From positions 496,001-560,000 of the forward strand of contig CBDATC010000001.1 in NCBI GenBank assembly GCA_965199765.1: a stretch of DNA of 64,000 nt, read 5' to 3'. The first letter of the stretch is position 1; every line of letters starts with the position of its first letter. A model generated the notes under the pieces. It was not told the origin of the DNA and ran no database searches. It saw nothing but the letters and a program-made list of their open reading frames with translations. Shown here one piece after another: positions 1 to 8,233 of this stretch. The DNA comes from JAPOXR01 sp965199765 (lineage in GTDB: Bacteria; Pseudomonadota; Alphaproteobacteria; Rhodobacterales; Rhodobacteraceae). The position numbers and the translations under genes are program-made.

Positions 1-88
1 GATAATGCAAAAGCTTCTGCAAACACCTCGTGACCGTACGAACAGGATGTTTATCTGAAAGCGGAATCTTTCCTCAGCTGAGCTGCTA

Positions 89-220
89 ACCATTCCAGTA
101 GCCGATACCCAGCATAAGGCTCGCGCCACAAGACAGCAATTTGTCAGCATCACAATGGAACGAAGCGCCTTCGATATAAGTTTGGACATTGTCGTTGCCC
201 ACCTCCGCAAAAGTGTCATG
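89..220 (-). pseudogene. fossil N-terminus of a second class IV aminotransferase
   Basis: The minus strand encodes about 44 residues that align without gaps to residues 4-47 of the intact aminotransferase at 694-1599. By hand I count 19 identities, including the shared H-D start, the N-D pair, the Y-I-x-G-A stretch, H-x-D-A, and the M-L-G-x-G-x-W-x-G end. A stop codon follows directly after that last motif, so no catalytic part remains here. It looks like the eroded start of a tandem duplicate, with the rest deleted or beyond the window edge. Function is lost. Confidence 0.7.
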
Positions 221-693
221 GGTGGACAGTTTGCTGAAAGACGGTCCTGCTCTGCAATGTGAGAGCCGCACAGTTTCTTGACAGCCAAGCATGACAGTAA
301 ACACAAGGAATTGAATTCAATATCGGTTTGAGCGCCTTTAAGCGGTTATCAAGAGTTTTGACCGGTTCATGTGCCGGAAAGCCGCCGATCACTTTGTTTG
401 TCCACGCTTCATGCACATGTGACGCTGAGACCGCTTCTGGCCCAGACGATGATCAATCGCGTCGACAAACCACGATTTGCTTATGAATTCTGGAGCAGCA
501 TCGCACAGTGCGAACATTCCGATGCAACAAAATCTCACGCACAACAGCCAACCCGGAAGTGCGGGGGGTTGAATTTCCGAAATTGAACGTCAGCGGTCCG
601 GAATTTTTGCACCGAACCACATCGTGAAGGCATCGCGCAGAGAGGAGAACTAATGGACATTGCCAGCTTTTCCCTTTGCCCAGCTTCATAATT
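221..693. other. gene-free stretch, possible further duplicate debris
   Basis: No intact gene is seen. On the minus strand around 330-400 a short peptide with K-V-I-G-G, then A-x-x-P-V and scattered Arg/Leu resembles the last 25 residues of the intact aminotransferase. It could be the tail of another dead copy, but the match is too short to call. The rest shows only short interrupted frames. Confidence 0.35.
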
Positions 694-1599
694 CTAATTT
701 TGGCTTGTTCGCACCAAATCCTTATAAAGACTGCGGATTCGGCGCAGAACGGGACCAGCCTTGCCGCCCCCGATGACTTTTCCGTCGATCTCGAAGACCG
801 GTGTCTGCGCTCCGAAGGTGCCGGTAAGAAATGCCTCATCAGCCCCATAGGTATCCACCAGCGAATAGTTTCTCTCTTTCACAGGAATGGCATGTTTATG
901 ACAGAGACCAATGACCTTTTGCCGGGTGATGCCATTCATGCAGTAATCTCCGCTGGATGTCCAAACCTCGCCCTTGCGGACGATGAAGAAGTTACAAGCG
1001 TTCGTTGTGTTGACGAAACCCAGAGGGTCTAGCATCAATGCCTCATCAGCGCCTGCAGCTATCGCGTGGTTCAATGCGATGATGCAGTTCAGCTTGGAAT
1101 GAGAATTCAGCTTAGCGTCCTGTGTCAGCGGCAGCCCGCGGTGGTGCGGAACAGTATGCAGACGGATGCCGTGCTCAAGCACATTCGGGTCTGGCTTGGA
1201 ATGCTCGGCGATAATTACGATTGTAGAGCCGTATACACTGAAGTTCGGGTGTTGAAATGGCTTATTCTTGCGTCCTCGCGTTACCATAAGCCGGATATGC
1301 ACATCCGTCTGCATATCGTTGGCGCGCAGCGTCTTCCAAATGGCTTCAGCCAATTCGCTGCGCGAAATTCCGATGTCGAGAGAAATGTAGACCGCTGCCT
1401 CAAAGAGACGATTAAGATGTTCGTTCAGAAATGGAATTTTTCCATCATATAGCCTCAGCCCCTCCCAGACTCCGTCCCCGAGCATAAAACCGGAATCGTA
1501 AACCGACACCTTCGCAGCATCACGATGCACCAAAGCGCCATCGATATAAATCAGGATGTCATCGTTGCGGGCATCGGCTACGGAGTCATGAACAACCAC
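694..1599 (-). CDS. class IV PLP-dependent aminotransferase (D-amino acid or branched-chain type)
   Basis: A 301-residue cytosolic fold-type IV transaminase. The N-terminal strand is followed by a G-F-M-L-G-D-G-V-W-E-G segment typical of the family, and Lys169 in S-H-S-K-L-N is the expected Schiff-base lysine. The glycine-rich G-F-V-N-T-T-N segment has Thr198 where most family members carry the Glu that contacts the PLP ring nitrogen; this may mark a subfamily. The start is GTG, with only a weak ribosome site. It is the last gene of the minus-strand amino acid ABC transporter operon, 64 bases after the binding protein, so it probably acts on an imported amino acid. The exact substrate cannot be told; D-amino acid transaminase is the common label for this type. 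Confidence 0.85.
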   Translation of the reverse strand: MVVHDSVADARNDDILIYIDGALVHRDAAKVSVYDSGFMLGDGVWEGLRLYDGKIPFLNEHLNRLFEAAVYISLDIGISRSELAEAIWKTLRANDMQTDVHIRLMVTRGRKNKPFQHPNFSVYGSTIVIIAEHSKPDPNVLEHGIRLHTVPHHRGLPLTQDAKLNSHSKLNCIIALNHAIAAGADEALMLDPLGFVNTTNACNFFIVRKGEVWTSSGDYCMNGITRQKVIGLCHKHAIPVKERNYSLVDTYGADEAFLTGTFGAQTPVFEIDGKVIGGGKAGPVLRRIRSLYKDLVRTSQN

Positions 1600-1630
1600 T
1601 TTACGGCTCGGCGGTTACATGGCGGAATGC

Positions 1631-1654
1631 GGCGGCGGCCCGCAAGCCGCCGCC
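1631..1654 (-). promoter_or_regulatory. strong stem-loop after the binding-protein gene
   Basis: A perfect 9-base inverted repeat (GGCGGCGGC / GCCGCCGCC) with a 6-base loop lies just downstream of the binding-protein stop and before the aminotransferase. No T-run follows, so it is more likely an mRNA-stabilising or partial-termination hairpin that keeps binding-protein transcript in excess, as is common in ABC operons. The sugar transporter at 25681-25707 has a similar element in the same place. Confidence 0.6.
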
Positions 1655-1663
1655 GGAACATGT

Positions 1664-2485
1664 TTATTTTGCAAACAGCAGTTCGCGCTGAATTACCGGC
1701 GAGGCTTTCGGATCCAAACCGAATTCAGCAAGAAACTCTTCATACCATAGTTGGGTGCGGCCAGTTTCGTAATAGTAGAAGATCGTGTGATCAACCCAGT
1801 CGCGGAAAGTCTTGTCCGCCTCGCGCCGCACCGCCATTGAAGAAGGTGATGAGAACGCCGGTGTCGGAATCACAAGCTGCCCGCGGCCAAGCTTCTGACG
1901 CGCAGCCAAAAGCGGTGGATGGAAGAGTGAAACGGCATCGACACGCTGCGACTGAAATGCTGCGATGGTGGCGCCATTATCCGGAAAACGCTGAATATTC
2001 GCATTGGGGGTGGTGCGTGTCAAAAAGGCATCCATCGACGTTGCCTGCGGGACCCCGATCGTAACATCGGGCGAGTTCAATGCTTCCCAAGTCGACGCAT
2101 CCACGTCCTCGTTAGCCAATACCGCAAGAGAGATGAAAAGGAGCGGCTGCTTCGGATAATCAACTACGATCGCGCGTTTAGGAGTGGCGTCAAGAAACAT
2201 CATGTCGATCTTGTCTGCCTGCAACGCTGCTATGGCAGTGGCCCAGGTTACCTCAACCATCTCAAGCTCAACCCCCAGCTCCTCGGCCATTGACTTTCCG
2301 ATGGAAACAATCAGACCGCTATCCCATTCGCCGGTCGCCGGGTTCTTGGAATACCATGGCGGGGCTTGGGTCACGCCCATGCGCAACTTGCCGGTTTCTT
2401 GAATTTTTTCCCACGTCGACTGCGCCTGCGCAGCGGTGAGGCTCAGCGTTAAAGCGGACACAACCGCGATTAGCCATTTCATCAT
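1664..2485 (-). CDS. amino acid ABC transporter, periplasmic substrate-binding protein
   Basis: A 273-residue solute-binding protein of the polar amino acid (SBP_bac_3) family. Residues 1-20 form a signal peptide (M-M-K-W, hydrophobic core, A-Q-A cleavage region). The mature part begins with the typical G-K-L-R-M-G-V and contains W-x-S-G-L-I-V-S-I-G-K and an aromatic/acidic D-M-M-F-L-D segment of the two-lobed fold. I choose the ATG at 2485 because a GGAGA ribosome site sits 7 bases upstream; two more ATGs lie up to 6 bases further out. It follows the ATPase gene and precedes the aminotransferase. The ligand is probably an amino acid or related cation; specificity is not readable. Confidence 0.88.
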   Translation of the reverse strand: MMKWLIAVVSALTLSLTAAQAQSTWEKIQETGKLRMGVTQAPPWYSKNPATGEWDSGLIVSIGKSMAEELGVELEMVEVTWATAIAALQADKIDMMFLDATPKRAIVVDYPKQPLLFISLAVLANEDVDASTWEALNSPDVTIGVPQATSMDAFLTRTTPNANIQRFPDNGATIAAFQSQRVDAVSLFHPPLLAARQKLGRGQLVIPTPAFSSPSSMAVRREADKTFRDWVDHTIFYYYETGRTQLWYEEFLAEFGLDPKASPVIQRELLFAK

Positions 2486-2524
2486 TGTCATTCTCCGAAT
2501 TTTCAATTTGATTTATGCTGTCCT

Positions 2525-3298
2525 TCAATCGGGCAGCTTGAAGAGCGAATGTCCCTCTAGGAATTCGCGCATTCGATCGGTTTGAGGCGCCTTTAGAATC
2601 GCTTGTGGCCGACCCTGCTCCAGAATCTTTCCTTCGTGAAGGAACAGCACACGGTCGGCCACATGATAGGCAAATCCCAATTCATGGGTAACGCAAAGCA
2701 TAGTCATTCCCTCGTCAGCGAGCAGCTGCATGGTCTTAAGCACTTCGCCAACCAGTTCGGGGTCAAGCGCTGAGGTGACTTCGTCAAACAGCATGACCTG
2801 CGGATCCATGGCCAGAGCGCGGGCAATCGCTACACGCTGTTTCTGCCCACCTGACAGTCGCGCCGGATACTCGTCGGCCTTATCGGCCAGCCCGACACGG
2901 TTAAGCTGAGCCATTGCTTCCCGCCGGGCATTGGCTTTGCCGCGCCGCAGCACCGTAATTTGTCCCTCCATGACGTTCTCCAGAACATTCATATGCGGAA
3001 ACAAGTTAAAGTGCTGGAATACCATACCAATCCTGGAACGCAATTCACAAAGCTCAGCCTCGCGATAACTCATCTGTCCCCGGCGTTCGCGACCGATCAA
3101 CGCTCCATTGAGATGAATACGTCCTTCACTTGGAATCTCCATGAAATTCACACAGCGGAGCATCGTTGATTTCCCGGAACCGCTTGCCCCCAGAATCGCC
3201 ACGGTCTCACCAGCCTGCACTTGCAAATTTATTCCTTTAAGCACTTCGAGTTCACCGAAGCTCTTATGCAGGTTTTCCAAGCGGAGAATTTCACTCAT
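2525..3298 (-). CDS. amino acid ABC transporter ATP-binding protein (GlnQ/HisP family)
   Basis: A 257-residue ABC ATPase powering import through the two permeases upstream. Visible motifs are Walker A G-A-S-G-S-G-K-S-T near residue 37, the Q-loop in V-F-Q-H-F-N-L-F, the signature L-S-G-G-Q-K-Q-R, Walker B V-M-L-F-D-E followed by the usual V-T-S-A-L-D, and the switch His in V-T-H-E. The catalytic Glu is present. The start ATG has a GGAAGG ribosome site that lies in the end of the preceding permease gene, and the two genes abut. The length and H-F-N-L-F motif are typical of the polar amino acid subfamily. Confidence 0.92.
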   Translation of the reverse strand: MSEILRLENLHKSFGELEVLKGINLQVQAGETVAILGASGSGKSTMLRCVNFMEIPSEGRIHLNGALIGRERRGQMSYREAELCELRSRIGMVFQHFNLFPHMNVLENVMEGQITVLRRGKANARREAMAQLNRVGLADKADEYPARLSGGQKQRVAIARALAMDPQVMLFDEVTSALDPELVGEVLKTMQLLADEGMTMLCVTHELGFAYHVADRVLFLHEGKILEQGRPQAILKAPQTDRMREFLEGHSLFKLPD

Positions 3299-3964
3299 TC
3301 AGTCAGCCTTCCGAAGCATCCGCTCCAGCACATAAGTTCCTTGAACAACTGGGTACAGCACAATGAAGAATATCAGCGCCACCGCAGTATAACTTTCAAT
3401 CGGGTTGAAATTTAAGTCCGAAATCAGCTTTGCCTGATTCAGCGTTTCGACATAGCCCACGATTGAAGCCAGCGTTGACATCTTGAAAACTTCAATACCG
3501 CGGTTTGTGAGCGCCGGCAGCACCCGCTTGATTGCCACTGGCAGGATGATCCGCCGCAGAATCTGGCCGTATCGCATTCCAATGGCCTTGCCTGCCTCCC
3601 ATTGTCCCCGGTCAATGGACTGGATCCCAGCACGGTAGATTTCAGCTGAGAACGCCATAGTGTTGAGTGAAATGCCCAATACAGCAGCGAGGACCGGATC
3701 GGTCTCGATGCCTGTGAGAATCGGAAAAGCGTAAAAGAACCAAATTATCTGCACGAGAACCGGTGTGTTACGAAAAACCTCCACGAAAATTCGGGCGGGC
3801 CAGCTTATGAAGGAGGCGCGGGCATAACGGGCTATGCCCACAATCAATCCACCTGATAATCCGAGCGCCACGGTGATCACAAAGATATAGACAGTGCCTT
3901 TCAATCCGACCCACAGCACAGGCCAGTTGGCGAAAATGGTAGCAAAATCCCAGTTGTGTCCCAT
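3299..3964 (-). CDS. amino acid ABC transporter permease (HisM/GlnP family)
   Basis: A 221-residue inner membrane permease with about five hydrophobic segments. The EAA loop shows E-A-G-K-A-I-G-M-R-Y-G-Q followed by R-R-I-I-L-P-V-A, and the family motif F-R-N-T-P-V-L-V-Q lies in the first third. It overlaps the stop of the upstream permease by one base (TGATG) and directly abuts the ATPase. The two permeases differ in sequence, so they probably form a heterodimeric channel. Confidence 0.9.
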   Translation of the reverse strand: MGHNWDFATIFANWPVLWVGLKGTVYIFVITVALGLSGGLIVGIARYARASFISWPARIFVEVFRNTPVLVQIIWFFYAFPILTGIETDPVLAAVLGISLNTMAFSAEIYRAGIQSIDRGQWEAGKAIGMRYGQILRRIILPVAIKRVLPALTNRGIEVFKMSTLASIVGYVETLNQAKLISDLNFNPIESYTAVALIFFIVLYPVVQGTYVLERMLRKAD

Positions 3965-4638
3965 CAGCGCACGGTTCCTTCACCGGACCGCGCCAGACGG
4001 TGTTCAACCCAAATCGACAGCTGACTGAAAGTGAAAATCAGCACAAAATACATCAGCGCCACGATCGTATACACCTCAAGCGGCCGAAACGTCTTCTGCG
4101 CCAGTTCGTTGGCCTGAAACATCAGGTCGGTATATGCGATGGTTGAAACGAGCGTGGTTGTCTTCAGGAGCTCGATGGAACGCTCCATGAAAGCGGGAAT
4201 CATGCGTTTGACCGCTTGTGGAAGAATAACACGCGACAACGACTGCCGATAACTCATGCCAATAGCCTTGGCGCCCTCCCATTGCCCGCGATCAATGGAC
4301 TGTATTCCTCCCCGGAATATCTCGGCAAAAAAGGACGCGGACTGAATCGAGAATGTGACCACCGCAGCGGTTAACGGTGTCATGCGAACATCAACAAGGA
4401 TAGGTAACGCGAAAAAGAACCAAAACAGCTGAACCAGCGGTGGCGTGGTTCGGAAGAATTCAACAATAAACCCCGCTACTCCCGAGATCGGCCGAAATGT
4501 CGATAGTCGGCAAAGCGCCAGGACCAAACCCAGCGGCACACCAAACATCAAAGCGAGCGCGGTTACCTTCAGCGTATTCACCAACCCCAGCAAAAGAAGG
4601 TCGAAATCACTCAATACGGCAAGAAAGTTCCATTCCAC
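3964..4638 (-). CDS. amino acid ABC transporter permease (HisQ family)
   Basis: A 224-residue inner membrane permease, first gene of the transporter operon. It has F-R-T-T-P-P-L-V-Q, an EAA loop with G-A-K-A-I-G-M-S-Y-R-Q, and five predicted membrane helices. A longer reading frame reaches 4719, but that would overlap the divergent sulfatase start. I choose GTG at 4638 because GGGAGAG stands 6 bases upstream and the protein then begins with the expected short cytoplasmic tail. The 79 bases to the sulfatase start must hold both promoters. Confidence 0.87.
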   Translation of the reverse strand: MEWNFLAVLSDFDLLLLGLVNTLKVTALALMFGVPLGLVLALCRLSTFRPISGVAGFIVEFFRTTPPLVQLFWFFFALPILVDVRMTPLTAAVVTFSIQSASFFAEIFRGGIQSIDRGQWEGAKAIGMSYRQSLSRVILPQAVKRMIPAFMERSIELLKTTTLVSTIAYTDLMFQANELAQKTFRPLEVYTIVALMYFVLIFTFSQLSIWVEHRLARSGEGTVR

Positions 4639-4717
4639 GCCTACTCTCCCGGGCGAGATTGCCGAATTACAGAATTCGGATATTATGGTGCTGTCAACAG
4701 CTTCCGGAATCCGTATC

Positions 4718-6223
4718 ATGACTAAACCGAATATCCTACTCTTGCAAGTCGACCAGCTCGCGGCGCAGTTTCTTCGAAGTTACGGCAACGAGATCTGCCA
4801 TGCGCCGAATCTGGATCGTCTGGCAGCACAAGGCTCGGTGTTTGAAACCACCTACTGCAACTTTCCGCTTTGCGCGCCCTCGCGGGCTTCTATGGCAACA
4901 GGCAAGCTATGTTCCGAGATCGGCGCGTATGATAACGCCGCCGAGCTCCCCGCTTCGATACCAACCTATGCGGATTACCTGCGCGCAGCCGGGTATCAAA
5001 CGGCGCTGTCCGGCAAGATGCATTTTATTGGACCCGATCAATTCCATGGTTTCGAAAAGCGCCTGACACCGGATTTATACCCGGCCGACTTTTCTTGGGT
5101 TCCCAACTGGGGTGATGAAGGCGAGCGCGACACCAACGATCCCCGTTCTGTGACCATTGCGGGAATCTGCGAGCGGTCGATGCAAATTGATTTCGACGAT
5201 CTCGTGACGTTTCATGCGATTCAGTATCTCTACGACACCGTCCGATCATCAGACGACCGGCCTTTTTTTCTTCAGGTTTCTTTCACGCATCCGCACGAAC
5301 CTTATCTGTGCCGCAAGGAGTTTTGGGATCTTTACGAAAATGTTGATATTCCGCTGCCTAAGGTGCCTCCATTGTCTGCGGCGGAACATGATGCACATTC
5401 GGTGAGGGTGCTCACCGACCATCAAATGCTTGATTTGCGCGCTGCCGATGAAGACATCATGCGGGCGCGAAGAGCGTATTTCGGCTCGATCTCGTACATT
5501 GATCAAATGGTCGGGCGAGTGCTGGACACACTGACAGCGATCGGTTTGTCGGACAACACGGTAATCCTATTCACTTCGGATCATGGTGAAATGCTGGGAG
5601 AGCGCGGGATGTGGTTTAAGAAACACTTTTTTGAACCGTCGCTGCGGATTCCGCTGTTCATCAAAGGCGGCTGTTTTGGCGCGCAGCGGGTTGAAACACC
5701 CGCATCTCTGGTCGATCTGCTGCCAACCCTCATGGGAATCGCCGAAGGCGCGGGCTGGACAAGTCCGGTAGAAGATTTGGACGGAACCGACCTAGCCACA
5801 TTGCTTGACGCACCTGAAACCGAACGCCAAATCTATGCCGAGTATCTTGCCGAAGCCACGATCTCCCCGATTTTCATGGTCCGACAAGGCCGATACAAAT
5901 ACATATATTCATCGGAGGATCCACCGCTGCTGTTCGATGTTCCAGCCGACCCGGACGAGCGGCAAAACCTCGCGGGAAATCCAAGCCTATCCTCGGTCGA
6001 AGGCCGTCTGCGCGGACTCGTCCTGCAGCGTTGGAACAGTTCGGCAATATCGGAAGCGATCAAGCTCAGCCAGCGGCGCCGTCAGCTTGTCCTGCGGGCA
6101 GGACAGCAGGGTCAGCGGCCGCGTTGGAATCATGGGGAAGACCCGGGCGCCGAAGTGGTCTGGTATCGAGGAGGTTCCAGCTACAATGACTGGGCGTTCA
6201 GCTACCTGCCGATAACGGAATAG
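4718..6223 (+). CDS. betC: choline-sulfatase
   Basis: A 501-residue type I sulfatase that would hydrolyse choline-O-sulfate to choline and sulfate in the cytoplasm; no signal peptide is seen. The formylglycine motif is C-A-P-S-R near residue 54, the N-terminal metal-binding N-I-L-L-L-Q-V-D-Q is present, and the second metal region appears as F-T-S-D-H-G-E-M with a following K-K-H-F-F-E. The C-terminal W-Y-R-G-G-S-S-Y-N-D-W segment resembles the extra domain of choline-sulfatases, and length fits BetC. The start at 4718 matches the conserved T-K-P-N-I-L-L start. It is divergent from the amino acid transporter. No betA/betB neighbours are present, so choline would be oxidised by enzymes encoded elsewhere. 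Confidence 0.85.
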   Translation: MTKPNILLLQVDQLAAQFLRSYGNEICHAPNLDRLAAQGSVFETTYCNFPLCAPSRASMATGKLCSEIGAYDNAAELPASIPTYADYLRAAGYQTALSGKMHFIGPDQFHGFEKRLTPDLYPADFSWVPNWGDEGERDTNDPRSVTIAGICERSMQIDFDDLVTFHAIQYLYDTVRSSDDRPFFLQVSFTHPHEPYLCRKEFWDLYENVDIPLPKVPPLSAAEHDAHSVRVLTDHQMLDLRAADEDIMRARRAYFGSISYIDQMVGRVLDTLTAIGLSDNTVILFTSDHGEMLGERGMWFKKHFFEPSLRIPLFIKGGCFGAQRVETPASLVDLLPTLMGIAEGAGWTSPVEDLDGTDLATLLDAPETERQIYAEYLAEATISPIFMVRQGRYKYIYSSEDPPLLFDVPADPDERQNLAGNPSLSSVEGRLRGLVLQRWNSSAISEAIKLSQRRRQLVLRAGQQGQRPRWNHGEDPGAEVVWYRGGSSYNDWAFSYLPITE

Positions 6224-6236
6224 AACTGGTCAGAAC
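6223..6236. promoter_or_regulatory. possible LexA operator upstream of imuA
   Basis: A direct repeat GAAC-6 bases-GAAC lies 20-33 bases before the imuA start and overlaps the sulfatase stop. Alphaproteobacterial LexA recognises GAAC (GTTC) repeats with 7 bases between. The position fits an SOS operator but the spacing is one base short, so this is a candidate only. Confidence 0.35.
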
Positions 6237-6255
6237 CCCCCTTCAGCCCGCGATA

Positions 6256-6810
6256 ATGTCTGAGGAGTTTAGCGCTGTCTTTCCGCCAAAACCGCACCGC
6301 ACCCATGAGGTCTGCGGCACCGGATCCCTGTTTTTCGCTTTTGCTTTAGCGACCTATTGCCGCGGCACAATTCTTTGGGTGCTGGAGACGTGGACGAGAG
6401 AGCAGCTGAATCCCGCTGGCTTCTTCCCTTTTCTTGACCCTGGCGACCTTCTGATCGCCACCGGAAAGAACCAGACCGAGGTTCTCGCCGTGGCAGAGGA
6501 AGCTCTGCGCTCCGGTGCGGTGGCGCTGGTGGTTATGGAACTGACCAAACCGCTTGACCTTACAGCCGGACGACGCCTGCAGCTTGCTGCAAAGCAAGGA
6601 ATGACCCGCGCGCTTGCCATTATTTCCAAAAACATGGGCAGCAATGCCGCCGAAACCCGCTGGGTCTGCAAACCAATTTTTGACTCCGAGGGCTTGACAA
6701 CTCAAAGATGGGAACTAATAAAGAATAAAAACGGTCGATTAGGAACTTGGAATGTTCAATGGGATCACAAAGCGAATCTTATCGCTCTGGTTCCCCCGGC
6801 TGGCAAGTGA
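6256..6810 (+). CDS. imuA: ImuA-like mutasome protein
   Basis: A 184-residue protein with the features of alphaproteobacterial ImuA (a RecA/SulA-like fold without a Walker motif): A-R-E/T-x-L-x-P-A-G preceded by L-W-V-L-E, the L-I-A-T-G and A-E-E-A-L-R-S-G-A-V segments, and an R-R-L-Q-L-A-A helix. It acts with ImuB and DnaE2 in damage-induced mutagenesis. It precedes imuB and overlaps it by 59 bases. The N-terminus is short compared with typical family members and may start elsewhere. Assignment rests mainly on the motifs and gene context. Confidence 0.8.
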   Translation: MSEEFSAVFPPKPHRTHEVCGTGSLFFAFALATYCRGTILWVLETWTREQLNPAGFFPFLDPGDLLIATGKNQTEVLAVAEEALRSGAVALVVMELTKPLDLTAGRRLQLAAKQGMTRALAIISKNMGSNAAETRWVCKPIFDSEGLTTQRWELIKNKNGRLGTWNVQWDHKANLIALVPPAGK

Positions 6811-8233
6811 CCGGGTTCTGAGGATACGTCCTGTTGAAGCACCATTTGCGCTGATTCTCAATCAAAACAATTCCAACTGGCTGTATTGCCTGAACAAAGC
6901 CGCAGAAGCACAGGGACTGTCGCGCGGCATGCCCTGTTCGGATGCGCGCGCTTACTGCCCCGATCTGATCACCCGTCCGGCAGACCTCCATGCCGACCAG
7001 AGATTCCTTCTTGCGCTGCGCAGATGGGCTACGCGCTATTGCCCTTGGGTGGGATTGGAAGGGCATGACGGGCTGGTCCTCGATATCACTGGATCAGCGC
7101 ATCTGATGGGCGGAGAGAAAGAGCTGGTCGAGGATCTCAAACATCGGCTGACCCGAGCCGGCCTGACGGCGGAGATCGGGCTGGCTGATACCCGTGGCGC
7201 CGCTTGGGGGATGGCGCGTCATGGTGGTGGAATCGCGAAGCCCGGCGCCATTTGGGAAGCACTAGGACCCCTGCCGGTAGAAGCGCTGCGGCTGGAAACG
7301 GATGTTACTGCCGCGCTTCAGCGGCTGGGCCTGCGCAGCATAGCGGAATTAGCCAAACTTCCACGCGCCCCGCTCACCCGTCGTTTCGGCCCTATGCCCG
7401 TAATGCGACTCGATCAGGCTCTGGGGAACCAGCCCGAAGAGATCTCTCCTATGGCCCCGCCGCCCCATTACGGAGTGCGGATGACCCTGCCCGAACCGAT
7501 CGGGCTGACAGCAGACGTAATGGCGGGAGCGTCACGGCTTATGGACAAACTCTGCGCCAAGCTGGATGCGCGGGAAGTGGGCGCGCGCATCCTGTGCCTG
7601 ACACTCCGCCGGGTTGATCAGGAAAGCCAGCAGGTGGAACTGCGGCTGGCGCGCGCTTTACGCGATCCGGACCGCATCCTGCCATTGTTCGAACGCGGCG
7701 TGAGCGAAGTGGATGCAGGATATGGGATCGATCAGATGCGGCTGGAAGCGGTAAGAGTCGAACCGATGCCCCTGCAGCAGACCAGTTATTTCTCAAGCGG
7801 TGGGAATCATGACAGACTCAATGATCTTATCACCCGCATCGGAACACGCATCGGACTCGAAAATGTCCGGCGTTTCCTGTCGGCCGACAGCCATATTCCC
7901 GAACGCAGCTTCTCCATCGCGCCCGCCGCCCATTCGAAGGCTGAGCACGGATGGACGAGCCTACGCCCCCGCCCACTGCTGCTTTTTCCGCCTGAACCCA
8001 TTTCGGGCAGTGGTCCGAACCCACCCAGAAGTTTCCGCTGGCGGCGCATGATGCTGACTCTGGGCCGGGCTACAGGACCAGAACGCATCGCTCCTGAATG
8101 GTGGCTGGTTGACAACGCCTGGAGAAGCGGCGTTCGCGATTACTGGCAGGTGGCGACAAGGCAGGGTCGACGTCTCTGGCTTTATTACACACCGCAAAAC
8201 CCCGGCTGGTTCGTGCAGGGGGAATTCGCATGA
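6752..8233 (+). CDS. imuB: ImuB, Y-family polymerase homologue of the mutasome
   Basis: A 493-residue Y-family DNA polymerase relative. It starts with I-L-S-L-W-F-P-R-L, as ImuB proteins do, where active polymerases have the catalytic D-x-D. The palm region shows G-L-V-L-D-I-T-G-S-A-H-L, again without the S-x-D-E pair, so it is expected to be catalytically inactive and to act as a scaffold bridging the beta clamp, ImuA and DnaE2. The C-terminal third is the ImuB-specific tail. It overlaps imuA upstream and shares an ATGA overlap with dnaE2 downstream, so translation of the three is coupled. Confidence 0.9.
   Translation: MFNGITKRILSLWFPRLASDRVLRIRPVEAPFALILNQNNSNWLYCLNKAAEAQGLSRGMPCSDARAYCPDLITRPADLHADQRFLLALRRWATRYCPWVGLEGHDGLVLDITGSAHLMGGEKELVEDLKHRLTRAGLTAEIGLADTRGAAWGMARHGGGIAKPGAIWEALGPLPVEALRLETDVTAALQRLGLRSIAELAKLPRAPLTRRFGPMPVMRLDQALGNQPEEISPMAPPPHYGVRMTLPEPIGLTADVMAGASRLMDKLCAKLDAREVGARILCLTLRRVDQESQQVELRLARALRDPDRILPLFERGVSEVDAGYGIDQMRLEAVRVEPMPLQQTSYFSSGGNHDRLNDLITRIGTRIGLENVRRFLSADSHIPERSFSIAPAAHSKAEHGWTSLRPRPLLLFPPEPISGSGPNPPRSFRWRRMMLTLGRATGPERIAPEWWLVDNAWRSGVRDYWQVATRQGRRLWLYYTPQNPGWFVQGEFA

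Noticed and set aside
330..416. Possible C-terminal remnant of another aminotransferase copy (K-V-I-G-G, then A-x-x-P-V).
   Set aside because: The match is about 20 residues with a gap and no upstream support, so it is mentioned only within the gap entry.
4445..4717. N-terminal extension of the sulfatase and of the divergent permease.
   Set aside because: The extensions overlap each other; conserved starts and ribosome sites favour 4718 (plus) and 4638 (minus).
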